Of a stretch of DNA of 64,000 nt, positions 59,238 through 64,000 are shown one piece after another. The DNA is from Chitinophaga niabensis. GTDB lineage: Bacteria > Bacteroidota > Bacteroidia > Chitinophagales > Chitinophagaceae. Position numbers and translations under genes: made by a program. Position 1 is the first letter of the stretch; each line of letters opens with the position of its first letter. The stretch lies in the NCBI RefSeq assembly GCF_900129465.1, contig NZ_FSRA01000001.1:2668482-2732481 (forward strand), read 5' to 3'. Under the pieces are notes generated by a model. That model worked only from the letters and a program-made list of their open reading frames with translations, was not told where the DNA came from and ran no database searches.

Positions 59238-62200
59238 TCACCTAATGAGCGGCTTTCCCTTAAAACGCACCAGGAAATCCTCAATGATAAGATACATACC
59301 TGGTACTACAAACAGCGTAAGGACCATAGAGCTGGTAAGCCCGCCAATGATAACCCAGGCCATACCATTCTTAATTTCTGAAGCGGCACCGCTGGCAATA
59401 GCGATCGGCAGCATGCCAAAGATCATTGCCAATGTGGTCATCAGGATGGGGCGAAGCCTTTCTTTCCCTGCTTCCACCAATGCTTCTTTAACAGTTCGTC
59501 CATCGGCTTTAAGCCTATTGGTAAAATCCACCATTAATATGGCGTTCTTGGAAACCAATCCCAATAGCATGATCATCCCGATTATTGTAAAGATGTTCAG
59601 GGTCTCCATAGTAAGGGCCAGCGCCAGTAATGCCCCTATTAATGCTACAGGAATAGAGAACAGTACCACAAAAGGATATACTGCATTTTCATAGAGGGCA
59701 ACCATGATCAGGTACACCAATAAAATGGCAGTGATCAGCGCCAGGCCCAGACTGCCAAATGCGTCCGCCTGGTTTTTTGAGTCGCCGAGGTAATCTATAC
59801 TGATCCCAGCCGGAACTTTTACTGACCTTGCCTTTTCTTTTATTTCTGCTGACACGGTACCTGTTGGTCTACCGGCAACATTAGACTGTACAGTAATGGC
59901 ACCTAAACGGTTGATGCGCTGCAGGGTTGTTTCCCCTAATGTTTCGGTGACTTCTGCAAACTGGTTTAGCAGGATGTTTTGCCCCCGGGTGTTTACGAAG
60001 GACAAATTCTTTATGTTCCCCACGTCCGAACGGCTGTATTTGTCCAGGCTTACCCGGATATCATATTCATTACCGCCCTCCTTGAACTGTCCTTCTTCAT
60101 TACCACTAAAAGCATTTTGAAGCGTAGCACCAACGGTACTTGCGTTAAGCCCCAGGAGGCTCATTTTCTCCCTGTTTAATTTAATGCTTACTTCGGGTTT
60201 TCTTTCCTTTACAGAAAGCTTTACGAATTGAGTTCCCGGAACCTGTTCCACTATGCTTTTGTATGCTTCGGCAACTTCCCTTACAACGTTAAGGTCCACT
60301 CCTTTAACCGCGATCTGTATAGGGGCGCTGCTCACATTTCCTGTAATGGAAGTAGCTACATTAGAGAACTTAACACCTTTTACAATGCTGCTCAATTTCT
60401 GTTGAATGTACACCCCGAATGCATCTGCATTCATATTACGTTTCTTTTTATCCACCAGCGTCAGCGTAAGTTCAGCAAGATTGGCATTGCTGCCGGCCCC
60501 CGATACGTTTCCGCTTATAAAACCAATACTTGAAAATACTTTCTCTACCTCAGGTTGTTGCAGCAGCACTTTTTCAGCCTCCTGCACCAGCATATTTGTT
60601 TTATAAATAGTGGCCGCAGGCTCCAGTTCCATTCTTAATACGAGATCCCCCTGGTCCGTTTTGGGAATAAACGCCGCACCTATAAAGCCCATAGGAACCA
60701 AGGCGATTGCACCAACGATCAGCAGCAGCACCCCTGAAAGCAGCCATCTTTTTTTACGAAGCACTATTTCCAGTGATCTTGCGTATTCATCTTTAAGCAT
60801 CTCAATAAAACGTTCAAAAGCAAGGTTCATTTTTCCCCACAACGTTTCCCGGGTCAAATGCTCCAGTTTGCCAAAACGGCTCACCAATAACGGCGTTACC
60901 GTAAAAGAAACAAAAAGGCTCATCAATGTGGAGAATACAACAACCAGGGAGAATTCCCGGAGAATAGCGCCAATCATCCCTCCGGCCAGTGCTAAAGGAA
61001 GGAACACTACCACATCCACCAGGGTGATAGAAAGGGCGGTAAACCCAATTTCATTCCGCCCTTCAAGTGCCGCGGTGCGTTTGTCTGACCCCATTTCCAT
61101 ATGACGATAAATGTTTTCCAACACTACAATGGAATCATCCACCAGGATCCCTACCACAAGAGACATCGCCATTAGCGTCATCAGGTTGAGGGAGAAGCCC
61201 AGTAAATACATGGCAATAAATGTTGGAATAATGGAAGCCGGCAGTGCAATCAAAACGAACATAGAGCTCCGTAAGCTGTGAAGAAAAGCCAGCATCACGA
61301 TACCGACAATCATCACTGCAAGCCAAAGGTCCACCATTACCGCATCTGCTGCATGCAGCGTGTAGATACTTTGATCAGATGAAACATTAAACTTTAGTTG
61401 TTGAGTGGAGTATTGCGTTTCTACATTAGTAAAGGCTTTTTTCACATGCCTGCTTACATCTACCGCATTGGCGTCACCCTGTTTAATGATCTGCACGCCG
61501 ATAGACGGGACGCCATTAATATGATTGATGGCAGTTGTTTTGGCAGTGGCGTCAACTACTTCTGCAATGTTTTTAAGATAGATTGCTCCATCCGTTGGAT
61601 GTTGCAGAACAATGAGGTCCCGAAGTTGATCCAGGGAAACAACATTGGCATCATACCGTATGGAAAACTGCTGGTTCTTTGTTTCAATACCTCCGGCGGG
61701 AAAGGAAAGATTGGAAGCGCTGATGGCTTGTGAAACCTGGCCGATGGAAAGCCCATAGGCTAATAGTTTATCCTGCTTAATATTGATCTGTATCTCACGC
61801 TGGTCCCCTCCTATTATATTCACCTGTCCAACGCCTGCAACGTTTTGTAAAACAGGCCTGACCTGTTTATCCACCAGGTCGTAGAGGCTACGGGGAGACA
61901 TATTTGCAGTTACACCTGCTTTGATCACTGGGGTTTCCTCTAAATTAACTTTGCTGACCAACGGCCGTTTGGCATCTTCAGGAAGATCGTTTAATGCAAG
62001 ATCTGCCTTTTGCTGAACATTCCGCTCAGCTTTATCTATATCAGTTCCGCTTTTAAATGATACGGTTATGATCGAAACACTCTCCTGTGATGTTGAACTG
62101 ATCTGGTCCAGGCCTTCAACTGATGAAAAAACATCCTCCAGTTCTTTGGTTACCGTGTTCTGCACCTCGGCCGCAGAAGCGCCGGGATAAATAGTACTCA

Positions 62201-62339
62201 CGGAAACGGTAGGCACTTCTATCTTTGGTAAGAGATTGTAGTTAAGACCTAAATACGACTGTATCCCAAACAGCACCAGTACTGTAAATATAACGATCAG
62301 AAGCAAAGGTCTTTTTATGGCTATTTCCGTAATTGACAT
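59238..62339 (-). CDS. HAE1-type RND efflux pump, inner-membrane subunit
   Basis: A 1033-residue, 12-helix RND pump that exports hydrophobic or amphiphilic compounds with protons. TM4 carries the paired aspartates in VVGILVDDSIVVLEN, the hallmark of multidrug (HAE) rather than metal RND pumps. The N-terminus starts MSITEIAIKRPLLLIVIFTVLV, and the C-terminal half repeats the layout (GLVSKNAILMVDF). It lies two bases after the adaptor gene and ends convergent to the accessory stretch. Confidence 0.95.
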   Translation of the reverse strand: MSITEIAIKRPLLLIVIFTVLVLFGIQSYLGLNYNLLPKIEVPTVSVSTIYPGASAAEVQNTVTKELEDVFSSVEGLDQISSTSQESVSIITVSFKSGTDIDKAERNVQQKADLALNDLPEDAKRPLVSKVNLEETPVIKAGVTANMSPRSLYDLVDKQVRPVLQNVAGVGQVNIIGGDQREIQINIKQDKLLAYGLSIGQVSQAISASNLSFPAGGIETKNQQFSIRYDANVVSLDQLRDLIVLQHPTDGAIYLKNIAEVVDATAKTTAINHINGVPSIGVQIIKQGDANAVDVSRHVKKAFTNVETQYSTQQLKFNVSSDQSIYTLHAADAVMVDLWLAVMIVGIVMLAFLHSLRSSMFVLIALPASIIPTFIAMYLLGFSLNLMTLMAMSLVVGILVDDSIVVLENIYRHMEMGSDKRTAALEGRNEIGFTALSITLVDVVVFLPLALAGGMIGAILREFSLVVVFSTLMSLFVSFTVTPLLVSRFGKLEHLTRETLWGKMNLAFERFIEMLKDEYARSLEIVLRKKRWLLSGVLLLIVGAIALVPMGFIGAAFIPKTDQGDLVLRMELEPAATIYKTNMLVQEAEKVLLQQPEVEKVFSSIGFISGNVSGAGSNANLAELTLTLVDKKKRNMNADAFGVYIQQKLSSIVKGVKFSNVATSITGNVSSAPIQIAVKGVDLNVVREVAEAYKSIVEQVPGTQFVKLSVKERKPEVSIKLNREKMSLLGLNASTVGATLQNAFSGNEEGQFKEGGNEYDIRVSLDKYSRSDVGNIKNLSFVNTRGQNILLNQFAEVTETLGETTLQRINRLGAITVQSNVAGRPTGTVSAEIKEKARSVKVPAGISIDYLGDSKNQADAFGSLGLALITAILLVYLIMVALYENAVYPFVVLFSIPVALIGALLALALTMETLNIFTIIGMIMLLGLVSKNAILMVDFTNRLKADGRTVKEALVEAGKERLRPILMTTLAMIFGMLPIAIASGAASEIKNGMAWVIIGGLTSSMVLTLFVVPGMYLIIEDFLVRFKGKPLIR

Positions 62340-62341
62340 AA

Positions 62342-63406
62342 TTAATTGCTATTTGAAACATTTACCGATGCGCCATCTTTTAGGTTGATCTGCCCCGAGG
62401 TAACCACCAGTTCTGCTGGCTGCAAGCCGCCGGTAACCTGTATTTTATTCCCGTATCCTTTCCCGGTATTTATTTTCCGCAACCTGGCTTTTCCGCCTTC
62501 AACCACGTATACCGAAGCATCCTGTGTACTTTCATTTAATGCCTCCCTGGGGATCAGTAGTATTTTCTGTAATGTTTTCTTTGAAAAATCTGCGTTTACA
62601 AAAGTGCCTGCACGCAATGGAAAAGAGCTGTCATTTGCTACGGTGATCTCCACAAAGTAATTAAAGGCTCCGTTTGCCTGTGGGCTGATAAAAGTGACCT
62701 TACCTTCGAAAACCTTATCAGCATAAACTTCCGTAGTGAGTTGTACCTGCTGGCCAGGTTTTACCTGGTAAACTTCTGATTCTGTTAAATATACTGCCGC
62801 CTTTAACGAAGACAGGTCCGCAATGGACGCAATCTCCCCTCCAGTGGCAATAAATGCTCCCTCTTCAATTGGCTTGGTGTAAATGGTCCCACTAACCGGC
62901 GCCTTTATGGAGGCATCGGCAATTTGTTTGCGAAGCTGTTGTACCTGGTTAAGGGCATCCTCATAGTTCAGGCGGATCTCATTCACCTTTTCCCGGGTGG
63001 CAGCATTTCCTGCTAAAAGTTCAGTATAGGTTTGCAGATCATTTTTCAACTTAGATTCGTTAAACAATGATCTTTGCAGATCGTATTGTAACAGCCGGGT
63101 ATCAATGATGGCAAGTACCTGCCCCTGGCGTACATAGCTTCCCAGGCGGAATTGGATACGCTGAACGCTTCCGCTTGTTACAGACAAAGCTTTGGCTTGT
63201 TTACCAGGTGCCAAAGTGCCTGTCTTTATTAAAGAGACCTCTTCTTCTACTTCACTTGCGGCAATGGCAGTAACGGGTATATTTACGTTTTCGGTCACAA
63301 TTGCCTTCTTTGCCTTGTTGATCTTCTGTTTGACAGATATAAGCCTGAGGGCTATGATAACTACGACAATGACACAGATAAGTATTACTATGAACTTTTT
63401 TTTCAT
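62342..63406 (-). CDS. RND periplasmic adaptor subunit
   Basis: A 354-residue membrane fusion protein with an N-terminal membrane anchor (FIVILICVIVVVIIALRLI). It is not a lipoprotein, because the first residues lack a lipobox Cys. The half-motifs are SVTSGSVQRIQFRLGSYVRQGQVLAIID and ASIKAPVSGTIYTKPIEEGAFIATGGEI, with a coiled-coil hairpin between (about 105-150) and beta-barrel domains after. It connects the HAE1 pump to the TolC-type channel gene upstream. Confidence 0.93.
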   Translation of the reverse strand: MKKKFIVILICVIVVVIIALRLISVKQKINKAKKAIVTENVNIPVTAIAASEVEEEVSLIKTGTLAPGKQAKALSVTSGSVQRIQFRLGSYVRQGQVLAIIDTRLLQYDLQRSLFNESKLKNDLQTYTELLAGNAATREKVNEIRLNYEDALNQVQQLRKQIADASIKAPVSGTIYTKPIEEGAFIATGGEIASIADLSSLKAAVYLTESEVYQVKPGQQVQLTTEVYADKVFEGKVTFISPQANGAFNYFVEITVANDSSFPLRAGTFVNADFSKKTLQKILLIPREALNESTQDASVYVVEGGKARLRKINTGKGYGNKIQVTGGLQPAELVVTSGQINLKDGASVNVSNSN

Positions 63407-63412
63407 CTTACT

Positions 63413-64000
63413 TTAAAGTGATCTGTAAAATGCTTTTAGTGATCCGGCTGCCTTTTCAAGGTCGATACGCGCTTTGTAATAAGTATAAAGTGAATTGAGA
63501 TAAGCAGTTTGAGCTTCCTTCAATGAGTGCTGCGTATTAAGCCAATCGGTGAGATCTGTGGTACCTTTCTGAAACTGAAGATCGGTTACCTTAAATACTG
63601 ATTGAGCTAGTTCGATCGTGCGCTGATCATTTTCAACATTTACTTCTGCCTGCAAAAGTTTAGTCCTTGTATTATCATACTCCACTCTATATTTACCCTC
63701 ATTTAGTTTCAGGTTTTCTTCCGCATTCATGCGTTTGATCTCAGCCTGCTTATACCTTGCATTTCTCTTATAGAAATCGAAAACAGGAATGCTCAATTTC
63801 AGTCCTGCAGCTGAATAAGGCAGCAGGTCATTATAAGCGCCTGTAATGTTGTTTCCAAAACCATTGGCACCATACCTGAAGTAAGCGTTCAATTTAGGCA
63901 GCCCCTCTGCCTTAATACGGGATTGATCTACCTGGAGTAGTTTAATGTCCAGTTGGGAAAGTTTATAATCAATCCTTGAAGAAGGAGAAAAGGTGGTTGA
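63413..64000 (-). CDS. TolC family outer-membrane efflux protein, 5' part missing
   Basis: The last 196 codons of a TolC-family channel; the frame runs off the right edge of the window. The visible part has the TolC coiled-coil and strand pattern, from LSQLDIKLLQVDQSRIKAEGLPKLNAYFRYG through IPVFDFYKRNARYKQAEIKR to the closing AEVNVENDQRTIELAQSVFKV and AYLNSLYTYYKARIDLEKAAG. It is the first visible gene of the HAE1 operon, with six bases to the adaptor start. The start and any regulator lie outside. Confidence 0.9.
   Translation of the reverse strand, partial: STTFSPSSRIDYKLSQLDIKLLQVDQSRIKAEGLPKLNAYFRYGANGFGNNITGAYNDLLPYSAAGLKLSIPVFDFYKRNARYKQAEIKRMNAEENLKLNEGKYRVEYDNTRTKLLQAEVNVENDQRTIELAQSVFKVTDLQFQKGTTDLTDWLNTQHSLKEAQTAYLNSLYTYYKARIDLEKAAGSLKAFYRSL

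Overview
The window comes from a Bacteroidota chromosome, most likely Chitinophagaceae (Chitinophaga-like). The signs are two SusC/SusD pairs, an ECF sigma/FecR pair, a C-terminal sorting domain of the type IX secretion system, a CzcA-TolC fusion, FtsX-type permeases with a prefix domain, weak Shine-Dalgarno sites, and several copies of the Bacteroidota -7 promoter box TAnnTTTG. The family and genus are inferred from protein style, not from a marker gene.

Layout. 1-6.7 kb: an FMN/3Fe-4S glutamate-synthase-like enzyme, then an electrophile/redox group (NmrA-like reductase, AraC regulator, DoxX protein, HxlR regulator, winged-helix protein) built around a 36-bp perfect palindrome, then an orphan YhcG-type PDDEXK nuclease. 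6.8-10.8 kb: a compact D-galactonate catabolic operon (aldolase, galactonate dehydratase, MFS transporter, KDGal kinase), minus strand. 11-18 kb: a KASIII-like synthase and a metal-efflux operon (small secreted protein, CzcA fused to TolC, CzcB-like lipoprotein). 18-24 kb: a TIR-like (CAP12-type) defence-style protein, a beta-lactamase-family hydrolase with a membrane partner, and an operon of an XRE-pentapeptide protein, an ABC ATPase, a truncated permease remnant and an intact permease. 24-30 kb: VOC protein, secreted esterase, AraC regulator, PadR regulator with an FtsX-like exporter. 30-54 kb: a large polysaccharide-utilisation region with two SusCD pairs, ECF sigma/FecR, a 1812-residue GH74-like/BIG2/malectin/T9SS protein, a TIM-barrel protein, a methyltransferase, a tricorn-type protease and a GH2-type hydrolase. 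54-55 kb: HxlR regulator divergent from a DsbA/SpxH-like thiol protein. 55.2-59.2 kb: an accessory stretch. 59.2-64 kb: an HAE1-type RND efflux operon that runs off the right edge.

The 55.2-59.2 kb stretch is the least explained part and the best candidate for something new. It has five copies of an 11-bp tandem repeat in a G-poor spacer, a leader with mutually exclusive hairpins, a 245-residue orphan protein followed by a holin-like membrane protein, a Crp/Fnr regulator, a DnaD-like replication-type protein behind another structured leader, a small conserved Bacteroidota protein, and a free-standing tRNA-like gene. That tRNA-like RNA has leucine-type arms, a GTC (Asp) anticodon and a 73-nt variable region, and is followed at once by a 13-bp terminator. 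Whether these parts act together is inference; the sequence shows only their proximity and shared structured leaders.
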